DNA of 64,000 bases from Eulemur rufifrons. Lineage: Eukaryota > Chordata > Mammalia > Primates > Lemuridae. Shown piece by piece: positions 11,631 to 23,564 of this stretch. A program made the translations under genes and the position numbers. Every line of letters starts with the position of its first letter. Position 1 is the first letter of the stretch. Location: positions 11,336,193-11,400,192 of the forward strand of contig NC_091012.1 of NCBI RefSeq assembly GCF_041146395.1, in the 5' to 3' direction. The notes under the pieces were generated by a model that saw only the letters and a list, made by a program, of their open reading frames with translations, had not been told where the DNA came from and ran no database searches.

Positions 11631-12467
11631 ATGAGTAGACTCAAAGAGCTGGAGAAAGAAGAACAGACCGACCCCAAACCCAGCAGAAGGAGAGAAATTA
11701 CTAAGATCAAATCAGAACAAAATGAAAAGGACAACAAAAAAACCATAAGGGAGATTAATATAACAAAAAGTTTGTTCTTTGAAAAGATAAACATAATAGA
11801 CACACCTCTGGCTAGACTAACCAAGACCAACAACCCTATCAAAAAGTGGGCAAAGGACATAAATAGAAATTTTTCAAAAGAAGATATAAGAATGGCTAAC
11901 ACACATATGAAAAAATGCTCAACATCTCTAATCATCAGGGAAATGCAAATCAAAACCACAATGAGATATCACTTAACTCCAGTTAGAATGGCCTTTATCA
12001 AAAAGTCCCAAAACAATACATGTTGGCATGGATGCGGAGAAACAGGAACACTCATACACTGCTGGTGGGACTGCAAAGTAGTGCAACCCCTGTGGAAAAC
12101 AATATGGAGATACCTTAAACAGATTCAAGTAGACCTACCATTCGATCCAGCAATCCCATTACTCGGCATCTACCCAAAAGAACAAAAGACATTCTATGAC
12201 AAAGATACCTGCACCCGAAGGTTTATAGCAGCACAATTCACAATTGCAAAGGTGTGGAAACAACCCAAATGCCCATCAATTCATGAGTGGATCAGTAAAA
12301 TGTGGTATATGTATACCATGGAGTATTACTCAGCTGTAAGAAATAACGGTGATATACAATGTGTTTTGTTCTCCTGCAGAGAGCTAGAACCCATTCTATT
12401 AAGTGAAGTATCCCAAGAATGGAAAAATAAGCACCACGTGTACTCACCAGCAAATTGGTTTCCCTGA
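11631..12467 (+). pseudogene. L1-A remnant ORF2 frame (linker fused to C-terminus)
   Basis: A 278-codon frame joins the linker after the endonuclease ([10 protein letters not shown] to PLARLTKT) directly to the C-terminal part ([12 protein letters not shown], then [36 protein letters not shown] and YTMEYYSAV). The reverse transcriptase domain, including its F/YxDD motif, is missing. By comparison with ordinary ORF2, roughly 750 codons are absent. It cannot be an active enzyme. The cysteine-containing C-terminal segment is intact. Confidence 0.85.
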
Positions 12468-12700
12468 TCATCACCTAAGTGCACATTTGGGAATAACACT
12501 AATTGAGTATGGGACAGAGGTGGTGGGTGGGGGGAGGGGATGGGTGTATACCTACTTGATGAGTGTAATGCGCACTGTCTGGGGAATGGATACACTTGAA
12601 GCTCTGACTTGGGGGGATGGGGAGATGGGCAATATATATAACCTGAACTTTTGTACCCCCATAATAAGCTGAAATAAAAAAAAAGAAAAAGAAAAAAAAG

Positions 12701-12714
12701 AAAGTATAAATCTA
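12701..12714. repeat. Right target-site duplication of outer LINE-1 (14 bp)
   Basis: Exact repeat of 7844-7857 directly after the A-rich tail of L1-A. Confidence 0.85.
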
Positions 12715-13334
12715 AATTTAAATTCAATATAAGTAATAATATTAGTTCAGGCAATTTTTAGTTATTCCTATAATAATCATATTACACTTTTCTACTAAGC
12801 CCTCATTTAGTAATTGAATTTCAACTCTTCACCCTGCCATATGGAACCATCACTGTGCAGCATACATGGAGCTTTTATCAAGAGTGCACAGTGTTAGATA
12901 TCGTTAAGTGAATGAGAAGTCTTCAAATCTTTAAAAAAAAAAAATCCAAAGTCTGTCTTATAAATAAAGGCAGAGAAAAAGTTTAGTTCACTTTTATTTT
13001 TTTAATGGGTTTAAAGTCAGAGAGAGTAGGCACAATGGAAAAAGTCAGTGGGTGTGTACAGGATTTCAGCAGGTACTTGATCTTTTATGGTAAGGTTTGG
13101 GTTGTGACTACTAGGTATTATTTTCTAGTCTTTGCTATTCAACTTTTTAAATCCATTAAGTACCCTCTTTCCTTTCCTGTTAAAGACTATAAAATTCTAT
13201 ATTTTGGTATTTGTGCTGACTGAAGAAAAATGCAATTCTCTGTCCCTGTCTATTTTGTGACTACCTGAAATAATATCTATGAACACTGAATTGTTGGTAG
13301 AGTTTTTGCTGTTTAATTTTTTAAGTCTTTTTTA
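12715..13334. other. No gene seen
   Basis: AT-rich intronic-looking sequence of the cyclin-Y-like pseudogene. It includes a 12-base A-run near 12930. No family signature was recognised. Confidence 0.4.
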
Positions 13335-13500
13335 ATTCTTTTTTGAGCATATTGTAGGGGTACAAAAGTTTAGCTTATGTATATTGCCCTTCCACCCCCC
13401 ACCCGGAATCAGAGCTTCAAACGTGTCCTTCCCCTCCCTGGACAGTGCGCACTGCACACATTATGTGTGAATACACCCATCCCCTCCCCCATCCACATCT
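13335..13500 (-). mobile_element. LINE-1 3' end fragment
   Basis: A T-rich stretch leads into the reverse complement of the LINE-1 3'UTR ('gagcatattgtaggggtac') with one G-rich unit, ending near the 'atctacct' point. Confidence 0.85.
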
Positions 13501-15847
13501 ACCTAAATTTGTTTTTAGTATTTGCATTCTATATCCTTAAGTTTGTTAGTATAGTTTGTTGCACTTGTAAGATGACAATGGTAAGGCTTTAGCCATAAAG
13601 GGCAATTGTCAAGTTTTAAAGCAGGATGAGGAGAATATTACCTGTTAGAAGCTATAATTGCTTTGCTCAGAAACTTAATTCTGCCACCCTCTAATCTCAA
13701 GAGACAAAGAGATGCTCTTGATATTGAAACGTTTGAGTAGCTGAAACTACACGCACTTGCTGTATGTCTCTTGCTGTGTACTTGTTAGGAGAGAGTTTTT
13801 ACATCTATCTTTTTCTGATCATCTTGAAATTTGGGAATGGCCTGGTTGTGGGAAAAATCAATCAAGTAAAAATGGCCATTTTCCTGGAATGAATAATTCC
13901 TCTGTCTTCAAGCCAGAGTTTAGAGTAAGGCTGGACTGATGGGGAAGTGTTTAATATTTCTTTGGCCGGATCTAGCCAATAGACCATAAGTTGCTGATTC
14001 ACTAAAAGCCACATCTAATTCAAAGTTTTAAAGGTTTTAGCATTAATATTTTCAGGGACAAACCATGTACACTCATAACAGAAAATCTTAAGGGAAAAAA
14101 ATTGGAGAAATCATCAGGTCAAGTTCTACAATCTAGTCTGCATTTTGGTCCATTTCCTCTCTGTTCTGTTTATTCTCATGTGTATGTTTTTCATAACAAC
14201 TAACTTTTGTTATGGTGTAGGGTATGCCATATAGCACCTAAGAGTAGTGACCTTAAAAGATACTTTCTACCACTTGGAATGAAAGTATTTGAATGAGTTA
14301 GTATTCATTTTTCATGTTGAATTTGTTTTTTGAGATTATAAAAGTATACATATTAACACAGAGAGTTAATGTGTACACAGTAACTGAATAGGTTAAGAAA
14401 CACAAAAGAGTTAGATAGAATTAAAACATTTCTATCTTAAAGGAGAATTCGGCCCTCCAAATAGTAATACTTCTCAAAAATATAAGTCTGGGACTTTTTA
14501 TTAATAAGGAATAAGTGATTTTTCAGTAGAAACAACCGAAACAAACAAAAGGGTGTTAGATGGTGTGGATATTTCTTATTGTTGGTTACTGGCAAGTTTT
14601 AAATGCTGTGTACTTTTAAATGCAACAAGTAGATCTTCTCGCTGCCCTGTCTCTCATGTATTTGTGGGGGCTACTGATAGGAGAATGTGACAACATGTTA
14701 AAAACTATCATATTAATAGGAGGAAAGAAGGCTCATCTGAATTAGTTTTTTTAAATGCATTAAAATCATTGGTACTGTGTGGTTTTAAAGAATGCTGCTC
14801 TTTCTTCCAACTATTCAGTCACTGATATTTGATTGCTAATTTCATTTTTTAAGGAAGAGAGCTGTCTTAACATTGTTTAGGATATTTCATTATTTGACTC
14901 TTGCATTCTTTGCAACTAAGTGGATACTTATAAAGTGTTTTAAACATAGTTTATTTTCTACAGGGCTCAAAAAGTTTCTTCTAACCTCTGATATCATTAC
15001 AGATAAATTCTCATTAATTTGTGTCTGTAGCAAGATTTATCTTCCAAATTGTAACTGATTTTAAATAATAATTTATCAAACAGTTGTTCGCACTAATTTG
15101 TCCCAAATTCTGTGCTCAGCAGCTGGAAGTAGAAGGAGTAAGAGTCCCACTTATCATGCAGAAGCTTGGTTTTTTATGAGGGAGCTGTCCTGCAAGCAAC
15201 TGTTACCATGCAACAAGCGGTGAAATAAACATATGCGTGTACACAAAGGGAAGAGTTTTGTGGTGTGGAGGCTGGCAAAGGTATCCTGGAAGATAGGTGG
15301 GTCCAGTTTGCTGGGACAGGAGGAAGGAAAAGGCATTCCAGCCAGAGAGCAGCAAGAGTGAGGCAGGAAAGTGCCATGACGTATGTCAAATAGCTCATAG
15401 AATAAAATTAATAAAATTTTGAAATGAGTGGAAGCTCTTCTCTAAAGTTCTCATTTGAGTAACATAATGGCAGTCTTATTTAAACATGAAGTGAAAGTTA
15501 AACTAAAAAAGTTGTTTTTGTCCGTCATTCTTTGGCTATGAGAGTCTTAAAGTAATAATTTTATCTTCCATTAAGATAACAGGCCCAGGGAGACCTACAG
15601 TCCCCTCATTTGTTGGTGATTGAGCAGCCCTGGCACAAAGGGCCTGTGTCTCTAAAACATTTGTTTCATCACACTGTCTCCTGAACTAAAACATTTAGTG
15701 TGAGCAAATTAGTAAACTTTATGTTAGGCTTTAATTTACTGCAATAAATTTCTCTTATCCCAATATCATTGAAGGCATTACATTTTAGTGTAATAAATAA
15801 ATACTAAAAAGCTCAGTTTTTTTATTGCTTAAGAAAAAAAAAAGAAA
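13501..15847. other. Intronic sequence, no gene seen
   Basis: No exon of the cyclin-Y-like copy was found here, although its intron 5036-18313 spans it. The part 15120-15400 is purine-rich ('gcattccagccagagagcagcaagagtgaggcagg') and resembles a widespread old mammalian interspersed repeat also seen near 26.8 kb; I cannot name the family. Confidence 0.4.
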
Positions 15848-17229
15848 ACTTTTTTTTATTTCAGCATCTTATGGGGGTACACAAGTTTAGGCTATGTATA
15901 TTGCCCATGCCCCCCCCACCCCTGAGTCAGACCTTCAAGTGTGTCCATTCCCCGGACAGTGCGCATCGCACTCATTATGTAGGTATACACCCATCCCCTC
16001 CCCTCACCCCATATCTGCCTGACACCCAATTGGTGTTATTCCCAAATGTGCACTTAGGTGATTATCAGGGAAAACAATTTGCTGGTGAGTACATGTGGTG
16101 CTTATTTTTCCATTCTTGGGATACTTCACTTAGTAGAATGGGTTCCAACTCTATCCAGGAGAACATAAGAGATTTTATATCACCGTTATTTCTTATAGCT
16201 GAGTAATATTCCATGGTATACATGTACCACATTTTACTAATCCACTCATGTAGTGATGGGCATTTGGGTTGTGTCCACATCTATGTGATTGTGAATTGTG
16301 CTGCTATAAACTTTCGGGTGCAGTTGTCTTTTTTATAGAATGTCTTTTGTTCTTTTGAGTACATTCCCAATAATGCAATTGCTGGATCAAATGGTAGGTC
16401 TACTTGAATCTGTTTAAGGTATCTCCATATTGCTTTCCACAGGGATTGCACTAGTTTTCAGTCCCACCAGCACTGTATGAGTGTTTCTGTCTTTCCGCAT
16501 TCACGCCAACATTTATTGTTTTGGGACTCTTTGATAAAGGCCATTCTCACTGGAGTTAAGTGATATCTCATTGTGGTTTTGATTTGCATTTCCCTGATGA
16601 TTAGAGATGTTGAGCATTTTTTCATATGTTTGTTGGCCATTCTTCAATCTTCTTTTGAAAAATTTCTATTCATGTCCTTTGCCCACTTTTTGATAGGGTT
16701 GTTTGATTTTTTCTTGCTTATTTTCCTGAGTTCTGAATAGATTCTAGTTACCAATCCTTTGTCGGATGTGTAGCATGCGAATATTTTTTCCCATTCTGTA
16801 GATTGTCTGTTGGCTCTCGTGACTGTCTCTTTGGTTGTGCAGAAGCTTTTTAATTTAATCAGGTCCCATTTATTTATTTTTGTTGTTGCTGTGATTGCCT
16901 TTCGGGTCTTCCTCATAAATTCTTTGCCTAGGCCAATGTATAGAAGAGTCTTTCCCACATTTTCTTCTAGAATTTCAATAGTTTCACTCCTAAGGTTTAA
17001 GTCTGTTATCCACCGTGATTTGATTTTTGTGAGAGGTGAAAGCTACGGGTCCTGTTTCAGTCTTCTACATATGTCTATCCAGTTTTCCCAGCACCATTTA
17101 TTGAATAAGGATTATTTTCTGCAAGTATGTTTTTGTCTGCTTTGTCAAAGTTTAGATGGCTACATGAGGATGGTTTTATATCTGGATTTTCTGTTCTGTT
17201 CCACTGGTCTGTGTCCCTGCACTTGTGCC
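15848..17229 (-). mobile_element. Lemur-type LINE-1, 1.4 kb 3' part
   Basis: Reverse strand: 3'UTR with one G-rich unit (15857-16030), then ORF2 C-terminal frames. These carry [60 protein letters not shown] and [12 protein letters not shown]. Frameshifts and stops break it into frames of 60-104 codons. It is 5'-truncated at about 17229, in the region after the reverse transcriptase. Confidence 0.92.
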
Positions 17230-17462
17230 TGAACTTTTATGTTAAACTTTTAAAATTATTTATAAATGTAACTCAAAATAGATTCTTGCTGGATTTGACT
17301 ATAGGTATTATATCAAAGGTCGCATTTTATAACCCATTCTTCAAACATTGTCTGTGAAAGTTAAGAGCCTTCAGTGGGTTTCCTATAGAGCCACACATAG
17401 ATACCACACAGGCAGTTTATAAAGTATAAGAAATGTCTTAATGCTTCATCACTTGACATTTT

Positions 17463-18218
17463 CTTTACTTTTTTATTGATACATAATAATTGTACATATT
17501 CATGGAGTACATGTTATGTTTTGATACAAGCATATAACATATAATGATCAAATCAGGGTAATTGGGACATGATTCACCTGAAACATTTATCATTGCCTTC
17601 TGTTGCGAACATTTGAAGACTTGTAGCTATTTTGAAATATAATAAATTATTGTTAACTATAGTTGCCCTATTGCACTATTGAACACTAGAACTTTTTCCT
17701 TATATTTAACAGTATTACCCATTAACCAACACCTCTTCATTACTCCTTCCCACCACCCTTACCAAGACCATTCTATTCACTACACCATTCTATTCACTAC
17801 CTCCATGAGATCAATTATTTTTAGGTCCCATATAGGAGTGTAAAAATGAAATATTTGTCTTTTTGTGCCTGGCTTATTTCACTTAAAATAATGTCCTCCA
17901 GATACATCCATGTTTCTGCAAATGACAAAATTTCCTTCTTTTCATGGCTAAATAACACTCCATTGTGTACATACACATCTTTCATATCCATTCATCCTTG
18001 AGAAACACTTAAGCTGATTCCACATTTTAGCCATTGTGAATAATGCTGCAATAAACACCGAAGTGCAAGTATCTCTGGTTACATTTTATGTCTTTGCCTC
18101 ACCCAAGCGAGGTTTAGAGGCATGCCCTTCTGCTCTACAATACTCACCATGTTTATGCCCATTAGTTGTGAGTTTACTTCCCCTAACCCCCTACTCCCTG
18201 GAGAATATTGCTACCATT
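17463..18218 (-). mobile_element. Older LINE-1 3' end (L1M-like)
   Basis: The reverse strand resembles an older primate LINE-1 3' end. Landmarks on the plus strand are 'attgatacataataattgtacatatt' at 17476 onward and 'gtgaataatgctgcaataaac' near 18036. The sequence atcacttgacatttt occurs at 17448-17462 and again at 18219-18233, a 15-bp target-site duplication. The last 140 bp (about 18080-18218) do not look like the same LINE-1 region and may be a rearranged or co-inserted piece. Confidence 0.8.
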
Positions 18219-18313
18219 ATCACTTGACATTTTAACCAAAGAAAAAACCACACTTTTATAGGTTTAACTTACTGTGACATTTTCTTCTGTTTTTTTTTTT
18301 TTTTTCCCTTCAG

Positions 18314-18513
18314 GTATCTCCAGGGCAGCTTATTAGAAAGGGTAATCTGAACTTTTGTACCCCAATAATAAGCTGAAATTAATATAAATAAATAAATAAA
18401 TAAAAAATAAAAGTAAATTAAAAAAATTAAAAAAAAATAAAGGACAGCTCATGCTTAATGGTGTTTCCAGAAAACAACGCAGTCAACCAGCCTAACCATA
18501 GAACAGTAAAATA
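18314..18513 (+). pseudogene. CCNYL1: CCNYL1-like exon c, split by a LINE-1 tail
   Basis: A long pyrimidine tract and cag end at 18313. The exon starts VSPGQLIRK (18314-18340) and, after a 102-bp LINE-1 tail, continues from 18444 with the SSC codons, then QPN, then TVK. It ends at 18513 before the donor gtgagt. The family has VSPGQLTKKYSSC and VSQPNL in these places. Several codons in the middle (the TIFLDDS segment) have been replaced. The exon ends two bases into a codon, which fits the exon at 21235. Confidence 0.85.
18342..18443 (+). mobile_element. Tiny LINE-1 3' tail inserted in the exon
   Basis: About 30 bp of LINE-1 3' end ('aacttttgtacccc' then 'aataataagctgaaat') followed by an A-rich microsatellite-like tail (aaat repeats). 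The short sequence aaagg flanks it at 18337-18341 and 18439-18443. It interrupts coding sequence and by itself disables the cyclin-Y-like exon. Confidence 0.85.
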
Positions 18514-20186
18514 GTGAGTACAACTAGGTTACCAAGGGCAGATGACAGACCCCTTATACTAAAAGCATCCCAGCCATCCTCAGTCATTTCAGCCATTTGG
18601 CTGTCCTTTTTCAGGGATCAGTTTGAGAAATTGATATCAATTATTTATTAATTTCAAGGGCCTACATATGAATTTTCAATTCTGTTTTAATCTTACACTG
18701 TGCAGAGGAAGGGAAAGCCAGTTACCAAATAAGCAATTCCAGAAAATGTGTAGCTCTTTATGTGATGCATTTACCTTAAGATAACGTTGAGCATAATGAA
18801 AAGGAGAGGTGGTTTTTATTGGAAGTTTCTGAAGAAAAAATATTTCTTTATGAGTTATCGGCCTGAAGTAATGCATACTACTTTGGAAACTATTCTTGGA
18901 AGAAGGAACAGCTTGTCTTACATTGGCAGCCAAATGTATCTGCATTGAAATAAATATACCTAATCAAGCATGAGCACCTTTGAGGTACACAATCACAGAT
19001 ATACTTTGAAAATACCCTAAGATGAACCATTCAATTTTATTGAAAAGGCATTAACAACAAAAATAAGCCCCATTGGGTTGTCCTTTGAACATTATTAACA
19101 CATTGGATTACAAGTGTTGATATTCAGAACACAGTTTGGAAAATGCTACTTTAGAATATCAATGTCCTTATCCCCATTTTTACAGTTAAAAATATAACTA
19201 GCTTATAAACTTAATTTTGTTTCTAATGTACTAGTTTTTTGCTAATTAAATTATCTGTAACTGCTACATTTAATTAAAAATTGCAAGTTTACACTCATAA
19301 TAATGTCACTGTCCTCTTTCGCTTATAACAATAGTCATGATCAAATTGTGTTTCAGACAAACCGGACCCTGACTCTGCCCAAAATCATGGGTTTTGGTAC
19401 CTTAATAAGTAATCACTAAATGCTTTTGTTCAGACAAGGCTCTAAATCTATGAGTAAAAAACCACTCTACTTCGGCTAGAGTCCCAGTGTTTTTTGAATT
19501 CAGATGATTCTGATGTTTCCATATGTAATACAAATGTAGTTCCAAAGATTAACCTTGCTCAAACAAGTACATTTTATGCTTTTTTCCTCCCTAACTTAGT
19601 CTAATTTTTAGAAGTCTCCCTTTGGAAGTACAGTAAGTTTTAATTTGCTGTCATTAAGTTTTAGAAATGATCATATGACATATTCACTGTTGGTGAAAGA
19701 AAGGTTTCTTGAGAAAATTAATAGGGAAAATTGGCTTTTAGGAAAGATTTTGAAAAACGTGTGAGGGGGTAGTATTGCTTGTTCTCAGTGGGAGAGGTGA
19801 GCCATTAGAATCACTTATGCAACATTTTTCAAAATACTTATCTGCAAATATGCATCTTCCCACCACCACCTTCCCTCCATGTCTATGCACTCACAAGCCC
19901 TTTAGGAAAATGGGGAAGAATGTGAGGCAGAATTACATGAACAAAAGCATCCCAGGTGATTCTGATCTCAACCCTAAAGTAATCATTCCCAAGCTTTGCT
20001 GTACATTGGCATCACCTGGGAACTTTAAAATAATTCTGATGCCCAAGTCATATCCAATGCCAACTAAGTCAGAATGCCTCAAGTTGAAAGTCAGGCTGTT
20101 TTTAAAGTTCTTCAGATAATTTCTGTGTGCAGTAAAGGAGGGACAAGCTTACATTGCATGTAGGAGGATGCACTGTTCCTATCGGT
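18514..20186. other. Intronic sequence, no gene seen
   Basis: No exon or young repeat recognised. The part 19980-20120 ('ggcatcacctgggaactttaaaa') looks like an old DNA-transposon-derived repeat of the MER type, family not assigned. Confidence 0.4.
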
Positions 20187-20310
20187 GGGACTTTGGGCAG
20201 GTCAGATTTAAGCCTGGGTTTCCTTACCTGTAAAATGAGTTGAGTTAAATGTCCTGTGAGGTTGGGTGGTCCTTTCCATCTTATAACTTCAAATTCTGTG
20301 TTTTGAAATC
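20187..20310 (+). mobile_element. MIR SINE fragment
   Basis: It contains the core MIR pattern: 'ggactttgggcaggtcag', then 'tttccttacctgtaaaatga', followed by a region comparable to the 'gttg' end. It is old and diverged. Confidence 0.7.
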
Positions 20311-21234
20311 AATTTGGAGACAAAACTGCTGGAAGCATTATATTAACAAAAGTGTCCATCTTATATGCTAATAATGTTACAGGCTTTTTAAAAAGTGCTA
20401 ATAGTATATAGACCTAATTTTAAACATCTGATTTGCCTTCCCTCAATTATTCTGAGCCTCATTTTAGACATTGGAGGCAAATGGAAACATATAACTTACC
20501 AAGGAGAACCCTTTGTTTTCTAACACTCAACATCTGTGGATAACAGAAATACAGTAACAGAGTGAATTGTCTCTGTTCATGAATATTTCATTTAAAATAT
20601 TTGGGAAATAGCTCCCGTTAATATTATCCTGTGCAGTATTATGCTGCACTGTTAACACTGCTTGTTTCGGGATAGTTATATCTGTCATTGATTTTGCACT
20701 TACATTTTTGCACTTATATTTACTAACAAATTTTTCAATAATTATTGCAAAAGTGACATTAAATGATTTTATTTGGTAAAGCTCTTTCATTATTTAATTT
20801 TAGAGCTAAAATGGAAAACAGGAAGGTAAGTGATAGTGAACTAAATCAACTGAAATTCAAGGCCTAACAAATTAAAGTAAACAAAATTGCTATGTGACTT
20901 AATTTAAGCATGTGTACAAATAGATATAACTTTCACAGGATGAAAGATTCTATGGGTAGAAGAGCACATGACATGGAAAATAAGTAATAATTAATATATT
21001 ACAATAATCAACAGAAACCTGTCTTCTAACAGCATATTGCCTAGCATGTTGGCTCTCCTATTTTTGCTAAAAGCCAAAGAATTAAAACAAAGGGGAAAGT
21101 GCCCACACAGTACTGTTCTAAAGTAGAGAATTGTAGAGCCCCTGGGAACATTCCCCCTACCACCTTTTAAAAATTGTCTTCAGACATAACAAATGATAAA
21201 ATCTGTTGTTAAAAATATTGTTTTTCCTCCACAG

Positions 21235-21270
21235 TGTGACTTTAGTAATATATTACCACATAAATAACAG
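21235..21270 (+). pseudogene. CCNYL1: CCNYL1-like exon d (36 bp)
   Basis: The acceptor tttttcctccacag ends at 21234 and a donor gtgaac follows at 21271. With two bases from exon c, the exon reads VTLVIYYHINN and two bases of an R codon. The family has VTLAIYYHIKNR. The frame is open and the splice sites look usable. This is one of the clearest exons despite its length. Confidence 0.82.
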
Positions 21271-21532
21271 GTGAACTTTTTTAACCTGTCTTGTTTTTCC
21301 GGCTAATTACTTTGCATGATATCAAGTTTAGTAGTAGGTCATAACTATAGACATAGGCTATAGTGTGCTTACTAGAGTACTGAAGCAAACCATTTGCAGC
21401 TTTTTTGGACCTTAAGATTCTTTTGGCACTTAAATTATTGAGGATCACAAAGAGTATTTTTTCATGTCAATTATATTGGTATTTACTGTATTAGAAATTA
21501 AAATTGAGAATTAAAAAAATATGCTTAGTTTA

Positions 21533-21712
21533 GTTTTCTCAACCTTGGGATACTTGATATTTTGAGCTAGATAATTCTTTGTTGTGGAATGTGTCCTGTG
21601 CATTGTAGAATGTTTAGAGGCACCACTAGGGGCCAGCAGCAACTTCCCCCAGGTTGTGACAACAAAAAATATCTCCTGGGGGACAAAATCACCCATGACT
21701 GACAACCACATT
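21533..21712 (+). mobile_element. MER5-like hAT (Charlie) MITE
   Basis: It starts 'ttctcaaccttgggata', passes 'attctttgttgtggaatgtg' and 'tgtgcattgtagaatgttta', and ends 'aaaatcacccatgactgacaaccaca'. These match, in order, the non-autonomous hAT family I know as MER5. It is old and diverged. Confidence 0.75.
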
Positions 21713-21855
21713 GTTAACATAAATAATATTTTTCACAAAAATAACTTTTCTTCTGCAACAAAAAAATCGGTTAAAAGTGTGTTTTATTTAAATTTTTGCA
21801 AATCTCTAGTGTCTGGCTTACTAGAAGACAGCTGGATTCTCATTTCTATCTTTGC

Positions 21856-22096
21856 AATTTTTTTTTTTTTTTACTTTTTGTTTGTTTTTCAGCTCATTAA
21901 GGGGGTACAAAAGATCAGGCTATATACATTGCCCATGCCTCCCCATCCCCCCGAGTCTGAGCTATAGCTATGTCCATTCCCTAGACAGTGCACATCACTC
22001 TCATCATGTAGGTGTGCACTCCTCCCCTCCCCCCACCCCATCCCCCCCAGTCAGAACTTCAATCCTGTCCATTCCCCAGGCAGTGCGCATCGCAAG
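21856..22096 (-). mobile_element. LINE-1 3' end with two G-rich units
   Basis: A T-run, then 'cagctcattaagggggtac', then two successive copies of the 'gtccattccccaggcagtgcg'-type unit. It breaks off after the second unit at 'gcatcgca'. Confidence 0.88.
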
Positions 22097-23564
22097 AGAC
22101 AATAAGATGATGACCTAGCCTCATGCAAATATATAGTTGGCAAAAAGGTGTATTTTTAAAGCTTTCAGATAATTGTGGGGTTTTTTTCTTAATAGTATAA
22201 CAGAACTCCACATGTCTTAGTTCCTTAGTTACAATGGAGTTTTACATATCAATGCATTTGTGACATTAATACTCATTAATCTATATTGCATAATAAATGA
22301 ATATTTTCCTCTCAGTTGGAGGAAAGATTTGCTTTTGTTATTATTGGCACCAATCTTATAAAAACATTAAGTATTGAAAAGCAGTCAGGTTCACAGTAGA
22401 AGGTATAAGTTTTCCTTCTACTGTAATCTTAGTACTATTTTTTGCTTAAAAGTTTGAGTTTTATTATGGGCAACAAATGCTTATTATTTTCCTCGAAGTG
22501 TAAGTCTCACCTTATTCATTTCTGAGAATAAAAGTCAGTTGTACTTTCAAACAAAATGGTGTTCTCTGAAAAAAGTGGCTTGTTGAGCTCAGAATTTAAT
22601 CACAAGCACTTTTGCTTAACACAGCCATGCTGCAGCATGCAGGAGTGCTTTAAGTGCACATTTCACTTATTCCAAATATTAAAAAGGTCAAGATTTAATA
22701 ACACCATTAACTTTTACTAATTCATAAAGGACATTTTTAAAAAAAACAGGCTTTTTTTTTCTGCAAGGCAGAGTGAAGAATAGAATGACTAGTGTAACTT
22801 GGTACCACTGCCTTGATTCATGCTGAGAAACCAACAGCTTTACCCATGTATACTTTTATACAGTCATTGCAAATGTCAGTGAATAAGCAGGCAATGTCTT
22901 GTCATTCTTATAAGAACAGTTTTGACCTTATGGGCCTCCTGGAAAAGGGTTTAGGGGATCTCCAGAGGTTGGCACACCACAATCGGAGAATCACTGGTTT
23001 AAGTGAGTGCTTTAAAATAATGCTCATATGTTAGTTTTATGAACTTTTAAAGTTCATCAAAGACGGTTCTCTTAAAATAAAAGAAGCATTTGAGTATTTA
23101 ACTCAGACTACTTAAAAGAAGCAAGAAATCCATGATAAGAAGATAATAGAACTAAAGTGAGGAAAAACCTGGGATATCTGAATCTCATATTCAGATTCAA
23201 TAAAGTTCTGAAGACTTTATTGCCCAACACCACTGCTTTGTAAAATGCTCTTGGTGTTCCAGTGCAAGGTTAGAGATGTGAAACTATATTTGGTTTATTA
23301 CCATTACCTGTCAGGGAGGGTCAATACTTAAGGGCAACTCTGGCAGGTCACTGTAGAAGACTCCAGAGAGCAGGACTTGATGTGCTGAGTAAAAAGAGGT
23401 CAGGAACGCTCTGGAGGCCAGAAGCCAGGAGGAGAATTTGCAAAGCTGTTTGCTTTGTTGAAGGTTAGACATCTCCCTCCACTCCCCCTCACTCCCAGTA
23501 GATATTTTACTAAGATAGTAACAATTCCTGGATTAACTTGTAAGTGACCATTCTTATTTTATAG
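22097..23564. other. Intronic sequence, no gene seen
   Basis: Between cyclin-Y-like exons d and e. No further exon or young repeat was recognised. Confidence 0.4.

Larger units (their letters stand above)
7858..12700 (+). mobile_element. Outer LINE-1 (L1-A): 5'-inverted, RT-deleted, later interrupted
   Basis: One LINE-1 insertion in three parts: 7858-8176 inverted (minus), about 8180-8847 plus, and 11630-12700 plus with an A-rich tail from about 12675. The inverted part encodes the start of the ORF2 endonuclease, from the KIKGW region to AGDFN. The plus part starts again at about the EDITIL position, so roughly 160 bp are present twice in opposite orientation. Between 8847 and 11630 lies the PDCL3 retrocopy. 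After the linker (PLARLTKT, ending about 11830) the frame jumps straight to [10 protein letters not shown] near the ORF2 C-terminus, so the whole reverse transcriptase domain is absent. The C-terminal piece stays open as a 278-codon frame at 11631-12467. The 14-bp duplication at both ends shows it is one insertion. Confidence 0.88.

Noticed and set aside
11820..11840. L1-A internal deletion as a spliced LINE-1 RNA copy
   Set aside because: The sister LINE-1 sequence at 10830-10860 has no AG at the right-hand join, so canonical splicing is not supported.
11555..11959. Minus-strand 134-codon hydrophobic frame
   Set aside because: It is the antisense of LINE-1 ORF2 and the poly(A) tract, whose complement encodes Phe/Leu-rich peptides.
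12326..12754. Minus-strand 142-codon frame
   Set aside because: Antisense of the LINE-1 3' end. The same shadow recurs at other LINE-1 tails.
18314..18513. In-frame TAG at 18511 in cyclin-Y-like exon c
   Set aside because: The exon most likely ends at 18513 before a gtgagt donor, so the TA joins the first base of exon d and is not a stop.
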